This document shows positions 23,116 through 35,569 of a stretch of DNA of 64,000 nucleotides, one piece after another. Origin of the DNA: Rhabdophis nuchalis. Taxonomy: Eukaryota; Chordata; Lepidosauria; Squamata; Natricidae. The stretch lies in contig CM077643.1 in the NCBI GenBank assembly GCA_039707465.1, positions 202,173,605 to 202,237,604 of the forward strand, read 5' to 3'. Position numbers and translations under genes: made by a program. Under the pieces are notes generated by a model that was given only the letters and a program-made list of their open reading frames with translations, made no database searches and was not told the DNA's origin. Position 1 is the stretch's first letter, and each line of letters opens with the position of its first letter.

Positions 23116-24535
23116 ATTATTTGACAATTCATTCAGTTGTCCTGTATTTGGTAAGCATGCATGTATATACATATGTCCACATCATTTGATTGATCTTCTG
23201 TATTCTAAGATCCCACTTTCAGAGGTCTCTTTTAAATCCATTGTGGTAACCTATGCCAATGCCAGTAAATTAATAAGTTCTAAAGTGCATGATAATGCAA
23301 TGCTATGCATGTCTACGTAGAAGAAAATCACATTGAGTTATTTCTACATCAATGGGATTGCAGACTAAATCACATATAATCTTTGTTGCTTTCACCTTTT
23401 CGAAGGAAAGATTAATTGGTTCAAAATTATAGTTGTCCTCAAATTTTGGTTATAGTGAAAAGTAAGGCAATGTTGGAAATACATACATTGACAAAACAAT
23501 CAAGTTGCTTCAGAGGATGTGGGTATGTTGCTCAATAAAAAGTAGTCTCTGTTTTTTCCCTGTTGGTATTATCATTTTTGATGCACACACACACACACCT
23601 CAGGAACCAACTAAATGTAATATAGCATTAATGTCAGATATCTGTACTATGTACTTCCAATTCTTATTTCCTAACATGCAAAAATCTTGAGCAAATCCTA
23701 ATCAGGTTTTATTTTAGAAAGCCCTTTCCTTTCTTCTCTCAGCATGCAAAATTCTAGTGACCGTAATTTTAAGTGGTTCGCCTTCTAGTATTTTTATAAA
23801 CATTATTAAATGTATGTGGATTTGTTTAAGTATTCAGGTAAAATCACCAATACTTATCACATTGATATTCTTGATGAATAATTTCAAACAGCAACATTTT
23901 TGTGTTCTTCTCTTGCTTATATAGTAAAATCAAAATTCATTGGGGGGGGGGCATTATGCAAAGCAAACAAAACTTTAGCTCAGCCTTTCAAGTCTGTGTT
24001 TTGCAATAACATCATTAATCTAAATAGGTTGGTTTTCACTATGCTCCTTAAGGATTTAACCACACAGTGAGAGACATTGATATTAATGTGAGATACTCCT
24101 CCCAGATCTAAATCACTTATGAGAAATGCTTCTTACTGTAGCTATTGTCCTTTTACTGGGATTTTAGTATGAAGTGAACAGAGTTTATTGAAAAGGAAAT
24201 TTCATTTGGTTGCAGGAAAAAATCAAAGCAAGCTGGAACAAACGGTAACTAAGAGTGGCTGGATCTTTTAATTCGCAAACTGCTGCTCTTTATTTGAAAA
24301 GGATCTTCCCTTGTCCCCCATCCAAGACTCATTTAAAGAACCGTACAATCCTAGCCAGGATTCTGCCCAGTTTGGTGGACCTCCAAATGCCACTCCTGGC
24401 TGGCCACGCCCATCCCTCCCCTCCCAGGAGTCTCCACATGACCAGTTCATCATGCCAGGTAGGTGCAGGGTCTGCCCAGAGGTTCAGGGAGGGGGAGGGG
24501 AAGAGGCCTACAGGAGGTAGGCCTCAATGGAACCT
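23116..24535. other. Unique sequence left of the nested LINE locus
   Basis: No gene recognised. The stretch 24250-24530 is GC-richer and could be an unrecognised repeat, but I could not place it. Confidence 0.35.
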
Positions 24536-24645
24536 CAACGTGTAGTCCTCAATGTGTAGTCCTCAATGGAACTGCATCTACATGGAAGGAAGTATGCAGT
24601 GGAGTCCCCCAAGGCTCTGTTTTAGGCCCAGTACTCTTTAACTTT
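24536..24645 (+). mobile_element. CR1 LINE, 5' piece, interrupted by an L2 insertion
   Basis: Translation gives [20 protein letters not shown] plus FN, the CR1 reverse-transcriptase block that normally continues into IFINDL. That continuation resumes at about 27293, after the L2 element. The two pieces are therefore one CR1 copy split by a later LINE in the same orientation. Confidence 0.85.
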
Positions 24646-27296
24646 AAAGTCCCCCAGACTTTTAGTCATGGGGGACTTTAATCTGCCATCGGTGGGCGAA
24701 TCATCCGAGGCAGCTCGGGAGTTCATGGCTTCCATGACGGCCATGGACCTGACCCAACTAATTCAAGGCCCCACTCACGAGGGTGGACATACACCGGATC
24801 TCATCTTTGTCTCAGGCCAATGGAAGAGTGATCTGGGTATAGGGGATATAGTCATCACACCCTTGTCATGGACAGACCACTCACTTCTCCGGCTCGACTT
24901 TCCGACCGCTGCTCCCCTCCGCGGGGAGGCGGAACCTGAGTCACCAATCTGGTTCCGCCCCAGGCGCCTGATGGACCCGGATGGGTTCCAGACGGCGCTT
25001 GGGCCACTTCCTGTACCCCTGGCCCGCGCCCCGATGGAGGACCTCGTGGCCGCATGGAATACTGCGACCACGGGAGCCTTGGATCGGGTCGCGCCCTTGC
25101 GGCCTCTCTTGCGGCGGCGAAACACCCTGGCTCCTTGGTTTTCCGAGGAGCTGAGGGTGATGAAATGCCGCAAGAGATGCCTAGAGAGAAGATGGAGGTA
25201 TACTCGAACTGAATCTGACCGGACACAGGTAAGAGCCCATTTACGGACTTACATTGTGGCGCTGAGAGTGGCCAAACGTCATCATTGTGCCACTCTCATA
25301 GCATCCGCAGAAAACCGCCCTGCCGCCCTGTTTAGGGTGACCCGCTCCCTCCTTCAACAGAGGGTGCGGGAAGCCCCGTTACAGGGTAGAGCAGAGGAAT
25401 TTGTGACTTTTCTGCAGGAGAAAATCGCTCAGATACAGAACGAGCTAGCCCCCATTCATGGCCCAGTGGGATGCCACGAGAGAGATCTTGTTTGGGAGGA
25501 GTTTGACTCCGTTACTTCCGAGGATATGGACAGGCTACGTGGGCGACTGCGAGCCACCACATGTTTATTGGACCCGTGTCCCTCCTGGCTTGTACTGGCA
25601 TCCTGGGAGGTGACACGAGGCTGGCTCCAAGAGGTTGTCAACGCATCCTTGAGTGAGGGTGCCTTGCCTGCTTCCCTAAAAGAAGCGATGGTGAGGCCCC
25701 TCCTTAAGAAGCCCTCTTTGGATCCAGCTCTTTTGAACAACTACCGTCCTGTCTTCAACCTTCCCTTTCTGGCGAAGGTTGTCGAGAGTGTGGTGGCACA
25801 ACAGTTCCCCCGGCACCTGGAGGAAGTTGATTATCTAGATCCGCGCCAGTCCGGCTTTCGGCCCGGGCATAGCACCGAGACGGCATTGGTCGCGTTGGTC
25901 GATGATCTCTGGAGGGCCAGAGATGGGGGTTGTTCCTCCATCCTGGTCCTATTAGACCTCTCGGCGGCTTTCGATACCATCGACCATGGTATCCTATTGC
26001 ATCGGCTGGGGGGGTTGGGGGTGGGAGGCACCGTTTTACGGTGGTTCTCCTCCTACCTCTCTGGCCGATCGCAATTTGTGTTGGCAGGGGGGCAGAGATC
26101 GACCGCGAGACCCCTCGCATGTGGGGTGCCTCAGGGGTCGGTCCTCTCGCCCCTCCTGTTCAACACATACATGAAGCCGCTGGGTGAGATCATCCGTGGT
26201 TTTGGGGTAGAGTACCATCTGTACGCTGATGATACACAGCTGTACATTTCTACCCCAAACCACCCCAACGATGCCGTAGCGGTGATGTGCCAGTGCCTGG
26301 AAGCTGTACGGATCTGGATGGGAAGTAACGGACTCAGGCTCAACCCGACCAAGACCGAGTGGCTGTGGTTTCCGGCAGCCCGATTCAACCAGCTCACTCC
26401 ATCGCTGGCCATAGGGGGCGAACATCTTGCCCCTGTGGATGGGGCGCGCAATTTGGGTGTCCTCCTGGATGCCCGGCTGTCCATGGAAGATCAAGTGACA
26501 GCCGTGGCCAGGAGGGCGTTTTACCAGGTTCGCCTGGTTCGCCAATTGCGCCCCCTATTGGATCGGGACGCCCTTTGCACAGTCACTCATGCTCTCGTGA
26601 CATCCCGACTGGACTATTGTAACTCTCTCTACATGGGGCTGCCCTTGAGGTGCACCCGGAGGCTTCAGCTAGTCCAGAATGCAGCCGCGCGAGCAATTAT
26701 GGGGACCGCTAGGTCTACCCATGTAACACCGCTCTTGCGCGAGCTGCACTGGCTACCTGTCGTCTTCCGGGTGCGCTTCAAGGTGTTAATTATCATCTTT
26801 AAAGCGCTCCATGGCTCGGGACCTAGCTATCTGCAGGATCGGATCCTGCCCCATACATCCTCACGGCCGATTCGCTCCCACAGAGCGGGGCTTCTCCGGG
26901 TGCCGTCCACTAGACTATGTCAGCGGGCGACACCCAGGGGAAGGGCTCTCTCTGTGGCGGGCCCGGCCCTCTGGAACGACCTTCCCCCCGATATTAGGAC
27001 GACCACGGACCTCCGCTCCTTCCGTCTTAAATTGAAAACCTACTTTTTCCGTCTGGCCGGCTTGGGATAGCCTCCTTGTCCTGGGGTTTTTAGGTTTTAG
27101 TGCTTAGGGGTTTTAGGGACAGTTTTTTAGTTTTTTATAGATGTTTTTAGCGCAGGATTTGTTGTTTAATTGTGATTTTAAATTATGTATTCTGTTGTGT
27201 TTACTGTTTTTTTTAATTTTCCTGTGCCCCGCCTCGAGTCCCCTGGGGAGAGAGAGCGGGTAACAAATAAAATTTATTATTATTATTATTATTAAC
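24643..27296 (+). mobile_element. Young L2-clade LINE, 5'-truncated in the endonuclease
   Basis: Starts within the endonuclease (LLVMGDF region) and runs through RT and C-terminus to a 3' UTR with CCGCCTCGAGTCCC...GGGAGAGAGAGCGG and an (ATT)n tail. It sits exactly between two halves of a CR1 frame (24645/27293). The bases TTAAC occur at both edges and may be a short target duplication or microhomology. It is nearly identical to the copies at 48.9 and 60.3 kb. Confidence 0.92.
24668..27070 (+). CDS. L2 LINE ORF: endonuclease (partial) - reverse transcriptase, 800 codons open
   Basis: An uninterrupted frame. Residues 1-85 are the C-terminal half of the endonuclease (MGDFNLP at 1-7, [10 protein letters not shown] near 72, with Thr in place of the usual Ser). 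RT motifs follow: [16 protein letters not shown] (~358), [32 protein letters not shown] (Asp about 430), [14 protein letters not shown] (~485) and YADDTQLYI (Tyr about 519). The C-terminal region has [18 protein letters not shown] and [20 protein letters not shown]. The start codon is internal to the endonuclease, so the full protein would be longer and this copy is probably not functional. It is a retrotransposon gene rather than a host gene. Confidence 0.85.
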   Translation: MGDFNLPSVGESSEAAREFMASMTAMDLTQLIQGPTHEGGHTPDLIFVSGQWKSDLGIGDIVITPLSWTDHSLLRLDFPTAAPLRGEAEPESPIWFRPRRLMDPDGFQTALGPLPVPLARAPMEDLVAAWNTATTGALDRVAPLRPLLRRRNTLAPWFSEELRVMKCRKRCLERRWRYTRTESDRTQVRAHLRTYIVALRVAKRHHCATLIASAENRPAALFRVTRSLLQQRVREAPLQGRAEEFVTFLQEKIAQIQNELAPIHGPVGCHERDLVWEEFDSVTSEDMDRLRGRLRATTCLLDPCPSWLVLASWEVTRGWLQEVVNASLSEGALPASLKEAMVRPLLKKPSLDPALLNNYRPVFNLPFLAKVVESVVAQQFPRHLEEVDYLDPRQSGFRPGHSTETALVALVDDLWRARDGGCSSILVLLDLSAAFDTIDHGILLHRLGGLGVGGTVLRWFSSYLSGRSQFVLAGGQRSTARPLACGVPQGSVLSPLLFNTYMKPLGEIIRGFGVEYHLYADDTQLYISTPNHPNDAVAVMCQCLEAVRIWMGSNGLRLNPTKTEWLWFPAARFNQLTPSLAIGGEHLAPVDGARNLGVLLDARLSMEDQVTAVARRAFYQVRLVRQLRPLLDRDALCTVTHALVTSRLDYCNSLYMGLPLRCTRRLQLVQNAAARAIMGTARSTHVTPLLRELHWLPVVFRVRFKVLIIIFKALHGSGPSYLQDRILPHTSSRPIRSHRAGLLRVPSTRLCQRATPRGRALSVAGPALWNDLPPDIRTTTDLRSFRLKLKTYFFRLAGLG

Positions 27297-28230
27297 ATCT
27301 TCATCAATGATTTGGATGAGGGGATAAATGGGGAACTCATCAAATTCGCAGACGACACCAAGCTGGCAGGAATAGCCAACACTCCAGAAGATAGGCTTAA
27401 GATACAGAAGGATCTAGACAAACTTGAACATTGGGCACTGTCTAATAAAATGAAATTCAATTGTGAAAAAAGTAAGGTCCTACATATAGGCAAGAAAAAA
27501 CAAATGCACAAGTACAGTATAGGTGGTACCTTGCTCGATAGTAGCAACTGTGAGAGGGATCTCGGAATCCTAGTGGACAACCATCTAAATATGAGCCAGC
27601 AGTGTGCAGCAGCTGCCAAAAAAGCCAACACAGTTCTAGGCTGCATCAACAGAGGGATAGAATCTAGATCGCGTGAAGTGTTAATGCCACTGTATAGTGC
27701 CTTGGCAAGGCCACACTTGGAATACTGCATACAGTTTTGGTCGCCACGATGTAGAAAAGACGTGGAGACTCTGGAAAGAGTGCAGAGAAGAGCAACCAAG
27801 ATGATTAGAGGACTGGAGACTAAGACATATGAAGAACGGCTGCAGGAGCTGGGTATGTCTAGTTCGATGAAGAGAAGGACCAGGGGAGACATGATAGCAG
27901 TGTTCCGATATCTCAGAGGGTGCCACAAAGAAGAGGGAGTCAAACTTTTCTCCAAGGCACCTGGGGGCAGGACAAGGAGCAATGGGTGGAAACTAACCAA
28001 GGAGAGAAGCAACTTAGAACTAAGGAGAAATTTCCTAACAGTAAGAACAATTAACCTCTGGAACAGCTTGCCTCCAGCAGTTGTGAATGCCCCAACCCTG
28101 GAAGTCTTTAAAAAGATGTTAGACAGCCATTTGTCTGAAATGGTATAAGGTTCCTGCCCATGCAGGGGGTTGGACTAGAAGACCTACAAGGTCCCTTCCA
28201 ACTCTGCTATTGTATTATTATTGTATTAAA
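27293..28230 (+). mobile_element. CR1 LINE, 3' piece
   Basis: Resumes the CR1 frame with NIFINDLDEGINGELIKFADD and continues to the ORF end at 28148, then a 3' UTR with GGGGGTTGGACTAGAAGACC...GGTCCCTTCCAACTC, the CR1 hallmark, and a short ATT-rich tail. The upstream part of the same copy is at 24536-24645. Confidence 0.9.
27312..28148 (+). pseudogene. CR1 reverse transcriptase C-terminal part, 278 codons
   Basis: The frame contains FADDTKLAG (Phe about residue 12; CR1 and related elements carry F/YADD), KVLHIGKKKQMHKYSIGG, DLGILVDNHLNMSQQCAAAA, RPHLEYCIQFWSP, ERVQRRATKMIRGL and NLWNSLPPAVVNAPTLEVFK, in the order known for CR1 ORF2. It is open but separated from the rest of its RT domain by a 2.65-kb insertion, so it cannot be made as a whole enzyme. 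The 299-codon frame on the opposite strand (27113-28012) is its antisense shadow. Confidence 0.88.
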
Positions 28231-28231
28231 G

Positions 28232-28300
28232 TGTTCTAACCACCGCGCCACCACGCCTCAAACCCTACAGTACCATTTCAGACAAATGGTTGTCCAACCT
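28232..28300 (-). mobile_element. Inverted scraps of a SINE head and a CR1 end
   Basis: 28232-28258 (TTCTAACCACCGCGCCACCACG) is the reverse complement of the tRNA-like head of the SINE at 7918. 28262-28296 (TACCATTTCAGACAAATGG) is the reverse complement of the CR1 ORF/UTR junction also seen at 28358-28394. Together these make a local inverted pair of CR1 ends. Confidence 0.6.
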
Positions 28301-28344
28301 CTTTGAATCTAGTTCTCACTGAGGCCAAAGCCCAGCTCTAAGTT

Positions 28345-28458
28345 GTGGGTGAAGAGAACGGACAACCGTTTCTCTGAAATGGTACAGGGTTTCTTGCTTG
28401 AGCAGGGGGTTGGACTAGAAGACCTCCAAGGTCCCTTCCAACTCTGTTATTCTGTTAG
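28345..28458 (+). mobile_element. Second CR1 3' end
   Basis: TTTCTCTGAAATGGTACAGG, then GAGCAGGGGGTTGGACTAGA...GACCTCCAAGGTCCCTTCC and AACTCTGTTATTCTG. This is a separate, 5'-truncated CR1 copy immediately downstream of the split one. Confidence 0.8.
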
Positions 28459-28710
28459 GTTCCCGAACAGGCCTGTTTCCAGCCTCTGGAGAGCCTCCGG
28501 AGGGCCTCCGGAGCCCAGGGGAAGCGGGTTTTGCCCTCCCAGATGCTCGACGAAAGCCTCCAGAGCCTGGTGAGGGTGAAAAACAATACACACACACAAC
28601 GGCTGTGGTGCAGGAGGCTGACTAGGCCACGCTCACCATGGCCATGGCCATGCCCACCCAGCAACAGAGCAGCAACACGTTGCTGCAATTTTTGAAGTGC
28701 CCACCCCTGG
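28459..28710. mobile_element. GC-rich hAT-like fragment
   Basis: Blocks such as AGCCTCTGGAGAGCCTCCGG and a closing AAGTGCCCACCCCTGG resemble the interior of the 484-bp hAT element at 16456, but no complete ends or target duplication can be seen. Confidence 0.4.
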
Positions 28711-29785
28711 ACACATTTATTTAGTTTTCTTGCCAGATATATAGAAAGGATTTGCCACTGCCTGCTTCCTTTTTTTTTTTTTTAACTTCCCAGTGGGGCT
28801 TGTTTCAAAAATCTCTCCATATATATAGGATAGGAAGGAACATGTTATGCAAATCTGCGTTGTCTTGCCCTCCCACCTTTCATATTTGGAAAGAGATCTT
28901 TCATTGCTGTTATGATTTAAATTAGCAAGCAAATCACTTCATGTAGGCTCAAACTAGACAGGATATTAAACAGCTTTCCCTGATGTGGACATTTTTTTAA
29001 AAAATGCATCTGGAAAAGAAAGATGCCAGTGAAGATTTTTCTTTAATGCGAACAAGCATTTTAGAAGAGTCATTTTCCTCAGGATTACAATTTGTGAAGA
29101 AAGTGTTAACTTCTGCAACACTGGCCTGCTTTTAATAATTGTAATACTACAGCATCTTTTATATACATTTTAATTAAAGACAAAGATGCTTTTATTATCC
29201 TATCCAATCCAGTTCTTAGACTGCCAATGAAATTATAAATATGTAGCAGTCCAAAACATTTCAAAGAGGTGCTTTTAAAGGAATCCAGCTAGAAGTATAA
29301 TATTAAAATAACCATATCCTCTGTAACTGTATAGGCATATGAAGCAGCTATGCATGTTCTTTCTGAGGAGCTCTTTACATTAAAAGACAATGCCAAATAT
29401 AAAGAGACCAATTTTTAATTGTTTATTTTTAAATAATTAAAAAAGACAAATTAGAATACCAACCTACAGATAATTTTCTATTGATCTGCTTTGGCTATTA
29501 TCCTAGTTGGTGTGCTAGGCTGGTTTTAGGTTATGATTTGTCATGTGATGAAAATTTATCATGATTTTGGATCTATGAATTGCACAGTATTTGATATGAA
29601 AAATAAAAATTCCCTAGGGTTGTGCTACTCTCAGTTGGCTGCATGGATTTGCTACATGTTTGCTCGATCTGTTGAGATAGATAGATATCCTCAGGATAAG
29701 GCAGTCCCTCCAATAATCTGCCCCAATGCCCCAAGGGCTTTAAAGGGAATAATTAGCATCTTGAATTGGGCCTGGAAGAAACTAG
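28711..29785. other. Unique AT-rich sequence
   Basis: Nothing recognised beyond short A/T runs. No exon or element ends. Confidence 0.4.
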
Positions 29786-29793
29786 CCCCACTC

Positions 29794-29929
29794 CAGGGAT
29801 GTCCAAACTTGGGAACTTTTAAGACTTGTGGACTTCAACTCCCAGAATTCCCCAGCCAGCATAGCTGGCTGGGGAATTCTGGGAGTTGATGTCCACAAGT
29901 CTTAAAGTTCCCAAGTTTGGACATCCCTG
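29794..29929. mobile_element. Palindromic hAT MITE, 136 bp, perfect TSD
   Basis: Nearly the whole element is one palindrome: CAGGGATGTCCAAACTTGG at the left and its complement at the right, meeting at GCCAGCATAGCTGGC. The 8 bp CCCCACTC occurs immediately before (29786-29793) and after (29930-29937). The same family is present at 31274 and 48740. Confidence 0.92.
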
Positions 29930-29939
29930 CCCCACTCAA

Positions 29940-30440
29940 TCAGCAGCAGTGCTGTAGAAGCAAACTGCAGGGACCCAAAATTGTATTCCAATTTATTCTG
30001 GGCAAGTTGAAGTTTACACCAGTCCAAACAGAAAGCGGTTTATGAATGTCACTTTGACTATGAAGGGCATGAATGATGGTGAATAGACCTTCATGGTCCT
30101 AGTCCTGCCAGCCAGAAGGATAATGCCAGCACAAATCCGCCTTTAATTAATGGATGTATAATAAAAACATTTCCAGCAATTACTATCAGTAATGAAAAAC
30201 TGGGTCTAGAGAGATGATGATGAGCAAACTTGAGACTATTGATGGTGATTGACTCTAAGAATATTATTAGTTTTGTTTATCTGAGAAGATTGAAGAAGTT
30301 GAATGAAATGTGATAAAGACTGGGGTTGTTGGATTTGGCAGTGAGATGGAGGAGAAAGAGGGGACACCCCTTTCTGAAGTGAGAGGCTAGGAGCATTTCC
30401 CTTCCAATCCTGGGTGAAAGGGTTCTCTTATCGTTAATAG
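29940..30440. other. Unique sequence
   Basis: No gene or repeat was recognised. Confidence 0.4.
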
Positions 30441-30444
30441 AGAT

Positions 30445-30925
30445 AATTATCATGGGAAAACTTTATTTATTGAGAAATACTTATCTTCATTGAAAATTTC
30501 TTTAAATCTTTTCTCTTTATCCAAAATAGCTTGTGTTTTCCCTTGACCCCTCTTTATCAATTCATTATCATGTTATATAATTTGAAATAAAAGTTTTACT
30601 TGCATCCCAAACTATTCACAAATGAGTGCCTTTCCTAAATTAGTTTTATTTTTAAAATATCTTTTTACAATCCTCCTCTATTGCTTATTTCTCTAACAAC
30701 ATTTCATTTAATCTTCATCTAAAAAAACCTCAAGGTTTTCTTTTATAAACCAATCTAACAGGATTATGATCCAAAAAAGTCATTGGAGATTTTTCTACTT
30801 TAGAAATTTTTAGTAGCCAAGTTCTTTGAAATCTTAATCTTATCTTAAAGTTTTCTGCCTCCATATATCAACCAGCCCTAAAATTGTCCATCAAATCAAA
30901 GAAAACTTTGGATAATTTGCCTTGA
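30445..30925 (-). pseudogene. L1 LINE endonuclease C-terminal fragment
   Basis: The minus strand reads ISKVEKSPMTFLDHNPV (DHNP encoded at about 30757-30783), then RLNEMLLE and IEEDCKKIFK. In L1 elements the endonuclease ends with a SDHxPV motif followed by WRLNxxLL and a helix leading into the RT. Stops and AT-rich decay are extensive. Confidence 0.65.
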
Positions 30926-31273
30926 GTGGTTTTAATAGTTTTATCAAATATTTTAATATTTGCAAATTATGCAAATGATTTAACATGTCATTTGCGGGAT
31001 TACAGAATTATGCCAGTGATGTCAGTTGCCATGGAGATTTGTTCCATTCTGTGCCATGTCTGCTATATTTTAAGAAGTTGTTCTTTTATGATTTTAAGAC
31101 ATAGAAATATTATGTTTATGATGATGTAACTTTAAGTCTTTTAATCCTACTTTGTACTCTGGTTGGGATTACAAAAGATATAAACTGGAGGTGCTAACAA
31201 TATTATAAATAAATAGATACCTAGGAAGCATTTTGCTCCCTCCCACCACCAGTTATTTCAAGATGATCTGGAA

Positions 31274-31408
31274 CAGGGGTCTGCAAAGTCGGCTCTTTTA
31301 AGACTGGTGGACTTCAACTCCCAGAGTTCCCCAGCCAGCATAGCTGGCTGGGGAATTCTGGGAGTTGAAGTCCACCAGTCTTAAAAGAGCCGACTTTGCA
31401 GACCCCTG
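31274..31408. mobile_element. Palindromic hAT MITE, 135 bp, perfect TSD
   Basis: Starts CAGGGGTCTGCAAAGTCGG and ends with the complement, with a palindromic centre GCCAGCATAGCTGGC. Flanks are ATCTGGAA on both sides (31266-31273 and 31409-31416). Outer 20-25 bp differ from the copies at 29794 and 48740 while the inner arms agree, so this is a related subfamily. Confidence 0.92.
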
Positions 31409-32902
31409 ATCTGGAACATCATGACCTTGCCAGGCCTAGGTCGCTATGGCAGCCAGCCATTCCCTACGCCTTTGCCTATATAGTACTAGGAGGATTCAAT
31501 GATAATAAATCTCTCAGGGTCAAACTGCATATTGTGTAACATATTGACAACTTTCCATTTTTATTTAACTCAAAAAGAAGTGTGGGTGCCCCAACCAAGG
31601 CTGACATCTGAGGAGAAATAAAATTCTTCCCTCTCCTGTAGTAAGTTCTCCAGGTCAGCCTTCACAAAAGTGTTGCCAGTAACATAAGAAAAAGCAAAGA
31701 AGAAGAGAAGAGAAGAGAAGAGAAGAGAAGAGAAGAGAAGAGAAGAGAAGAGAAGAGAAGAGAAGAAGGAAAGAAAAAGTTGCTGCAAGGGGAATGATTC
31801 TCACCTAGGGAAGAAGAAATTCAGTCTCTCCACCTACGCAATATATAGTTGAAGGTCTCTAGATCTAATTCTGAGAAAAATAAAACTGGGAAGAGATGGA
31901 ATTGCATAAACCACCTTTAAGGGAATGAGCAGATTGATCTTCATATCTGCAATAATGGGGTTCAGAAATTCCTTTGTTTAATAAGAATGATAATCAGTAC
32001 TATTCTTTGTTAATGGTTTTGTTAGGAATTAACTCAGAATCTCACTTCTGAACCTGTAGTTCACTTTCGTGGAAATATCTCTTTCTGTGAATGTGTTTCC
32101 TAGGAGGCCAAGCCAGTTTAACCATGACAATTGCTTGCCTTAGATACAGCAGCTACGAAGCCCACAAGCTGCTGTCCCCCACGTTGCGATGAGGTTGGCA
32201 GTTGAGACCAGTAGCTAGATTTCAGCAATGCTTTGCTCTCTCTGGAATCATTCATTTGGGGTTGTTTTGTTGAAGCTTATTTCAGCTCAAGGAGCCCAAT
32301 GCCTGATGGACGGCATATCCAACTTGACTGGAGTAGCCCATCCCATCACAGCTGGTTTCCTTCTTTTCAAATCTCCATGGTAAGAGATTATGACAAGCAA
32401 GGTGTGTTTTTTTTTTTACATTATTGTCAGGGCACTGACAGCAGTCAAGGAAAGAGACAGAGAAATAGTGTTGAGGTCTCCCAGGACAAAGAGAGGACTC
32501 AATTCCTTCATAACTGTAAAGCCATGTTTAAGGAAAAATGTGATACATTGTTTTTCATGTTTTATAAATAATATAAGCAGTCAATTAAGTTGTGTTTCAG
32601 CAAGGTGGCATAAACTATTCATCCCTTTTTTTTAATTTTCATAAATTTTACAATTTACAGGGTGTTCCTGACAAGGAACTAGTCTCTAAAGCCAGCATTA
32701 ACAGGATTTTTGTTGCAAAAAAAAAGGGGGGGGGGTAGGTCTGCATTTCCAGTATTAGAATGCAGATACACTGAGACTTTGTGGCTTTATTTATTTAAAT
32801 TTTCTTGGCACTTTTTCATTTAGGCAAGCTTCTTTACCCTTTCAAACTTAAGCATACAAGTACAAGTAATCCCGTAAAGCATTAAAGTACACACATGCGT
32901 AC
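31409..32902. other. Mostly unique sequence with an (AGAAG)n microsatellite
   Basis: A pure (AGAAG)n run lies at about 31698-31764, and a poly-A/poly-G tract at 32717-32736. No gene recognised. A 112-codon frame at 32233-32571 has no known motif. Confidence 0.5.
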
Positions 32903-33272
32903 CAGTGGTGGGATTCAAATAATTTAATAACCGGTTCTCTGCCCTTATGACCAGCTGGGTAGGCGTGGCTCAGTGGTCATGTGACTGGGTGGGCATGGCC
33001 AACTCAACACCACTCAGGTCGATGGGCACTTCGCCTTAGCTGTTACAATGTAATAAGGGTTAACTGGAGATACAGTTTCCGTAAGCAGGGCAATAAAGAT
33101 TAAGATAGAAACAACACCAGAATGTTTCCTTCCTGCCTTCCTTACAGGATTAGCCCTGTAAAGTGGAAAAAAACAAAAGGAGATTTCTTCCAATAACCAG
33201 TTCTCTGAACTGCTTAGAAAGTTAACAACCGGTTTTCCCAAATAGGTGCGAACTGGCTGAATCCCACCACTG
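32903..33272. mobile_element. Non-autonomous hAT element, 370 bp, CAGTGGTGGG family
   Basis: Perfect 15-bp terminal inverted repeats, CAGTGGTGGGATTCA and TGAATCCCACCACTG. Flanks ATGCGTAC (left) and ATACGTAT (right) agree at 6 of 8 positions, a decayed target duplication. Internal phrases AACCGGTTCTC and GTGGGCATGGCCAACT recur in other copies. No transposase. Confidence 0.88.
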
Positions 33273-33274
33273 AT

Positions 33275-35565
33275 ACGTATGTACATGCTCCAGAATAGGG
33301 GTGGAGGAGAGGGCAATTTTTCTGAAGGGGATGATATGGAAACCTGTCATCTTGAGAGGTACTATAGCCTGGTACCAGAGGATAGATGCTTTACATGTTG
33401 AATTCCAAAAGGGTTGTCCATAGGGCAGAGTTTAAAAAAAAAGTCAAGATTAAAGCTATAAAGTTCCAACTGAAATTCTGGCCATTTTAAATATGTACTG
33501 CAGAGGTGAAATGGTGCTTCTATAACATCATTTTACCTCCCATTTTGAACTTTCCCACATCCTGTAGACATCGCTGGATTCCAAGCTAAGAAAGTGTTTG
33601 TTAGCCTAAGAACCACACAGACTTTGGAACTGTGCTATTGGCAATTGGGCTTTTGTTTGCTAAAAGCTCCACCAACTGATGGAAAGGACACACCTGTAGA
33701 ATTCCAGAATGTTCTTTAAAGAGTTAAATATCAAAACTGTTCACAGACTTTCTCCATGAAAAGATTTTCCCATTTACCCCAAGCTTTCGTTTTCCCATAA
33801 TCAGAATTTATTTGGAGAAGGGAGGGAAGACATTATATTGTTGTTATTAACAAATAATTAAGGAAACCTTCACCACTCTACTGCAATTTGGCACCTAGAT
33901 CTGTTGTTTGGATACACCTGCAAGAGCAACTGATGGGAAAGTCTTCTGAGATTCTAGAGTGACACCTGACCTAATCCTATAACCTATCTGAAACAGCTTT
34001 CAGTGCAGTATTTAGATGCCTATTTTATGCAACCAGTAACTTATGCCCTGGTCATGACAGGTTTTTTTTTATGTCAATGAATCCAGTAATCTTCAATTAG
34101 CAGTGTTAATTAGATTGACAGTGCTATGCTCCCCTGGGGCTTTGTTGTGCTAAAGAACATGCAAGAATATTGCGGTGAATGGAAAATTAAGATTTATAGA
34201 TGGCAGAGCCATCTGCTTTTTTTTAAGTATCCCTCTTCTTAGTTGGCACTTTTAAGATGGCACCTTGCAGTCAGAAGCTCCAGGGGACAGAGGCTTTTTA
34301 TATGAAAATAAAGCACACATTTATTTTTCTAAGAAAGTATATCTTTTCTCCCTGGAAACCAGAAAATACTTGTTATTCCCAGGGAATCCTTATTTGTTTC
34401 CAGCCCCTGGAATGGATCCCCTCTGATTATTATTGTTGAAAATTGATTGTGCAGTTTCCAGAGGTCACATGCAAAAACCATGAACCTAAAATAGCTGCTA
34501 AAAGATTTTGGAAAAGTAAGAAGGCCCAAAGACCTTCCCTTTCCCAAAATACAGAGGGGACCCCCCCCCCCGAAAATAGCAACAATTGTCAAAAACAGTT
34601 ACCATATATAACATAATGAAAAGGGGGGGGGACCCAAAACAAGTAGGATTTGTTGGCCTTGTAAATAATTTTCCAGTTCTAAAAAGCAAACAGACTTGGG
34701 AAACATCTGATTTTTCTGTCAATCATCTTTTTCTCCCATCCTGCCAACTGCAACCACCTGTCTGGTGGAATGACTACTCTAATAAGGAAAAGTAAATGCT
34801 CAAGGTACAAGGCCACCACAGTGGGGTCTCCAGAAAATCAATCTAATAAAAGCAGCCTATCTTAAGATTTGCCAAATTAGAATGCCAAAACCTTTGTGGT
34901 TTTTCCTCCAAATGCCTGGTTCAAGCAACTTCAACTCAGTGTCAGCATCTGAATATTGTGAAGATGTAAGTACCTAGTCTCTTATATAAAGTCTACAATT
35001 CCACTGAGGAAAATTTGAATGAAGACTGTACCTTTAACAGCTGACTGTTTTTCCTGCAAAAAGCTCCAAGATTTTTCTAAGGTATCTGCATGAAGGACTC
35101 AGAAGGGCAGTGGTCAGAAGCAGGTACACCAAAATTATGAATCCATATCTTATCTTGGGATTCCAACAAGTCTTCTGGGCCCCGTTGCTTTCAGCTTTAA
35201 TGTCCAGCCTTCAGACAATGTTTTTTTCCCCTTGAATGTTTGGAAAAGGGAGCTTCAGTGCTTTAAATTGTTCTGCCTGGCACTTCATATCTAGAAGACA
35301 GGATGAAAACTCCTTAATTCCACAACATGTGGACAGACCTAACCATAGTTTGAAGCTAAATCCAAAAATGCTAGAGAATTCCTGCAAGCTTGGCATGCAG
35401 ACAAATCAGCCATCAACAAGCATATAGAGATAAACAATATTTATGCCCCATTTAAAAGAACAAGTTAAAAGTTAAAAAGGAAGTAAAAAGAACACCCCAA
35501 GAGTCACAATTTATTTAAGCATGAATTAACCCCAGGAGCAACACAATCAATCAAGCAATAAATGT
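33275..35565. other. 2.3 kb of unique sequence
   Basis: No gene or element recognised. A C11 run (34561-34571) and a G10 run (34623-34632) lie about 60 bp apart. Confidence 0.4.
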
Positions 35566-35569
35566 CTAT

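Noticed and set aside
27113..28012. 299-codon minus-strand frame
   Set aside because: It is the antisense of the CR1 reverse-transcriptase ORF, with no independent motif.
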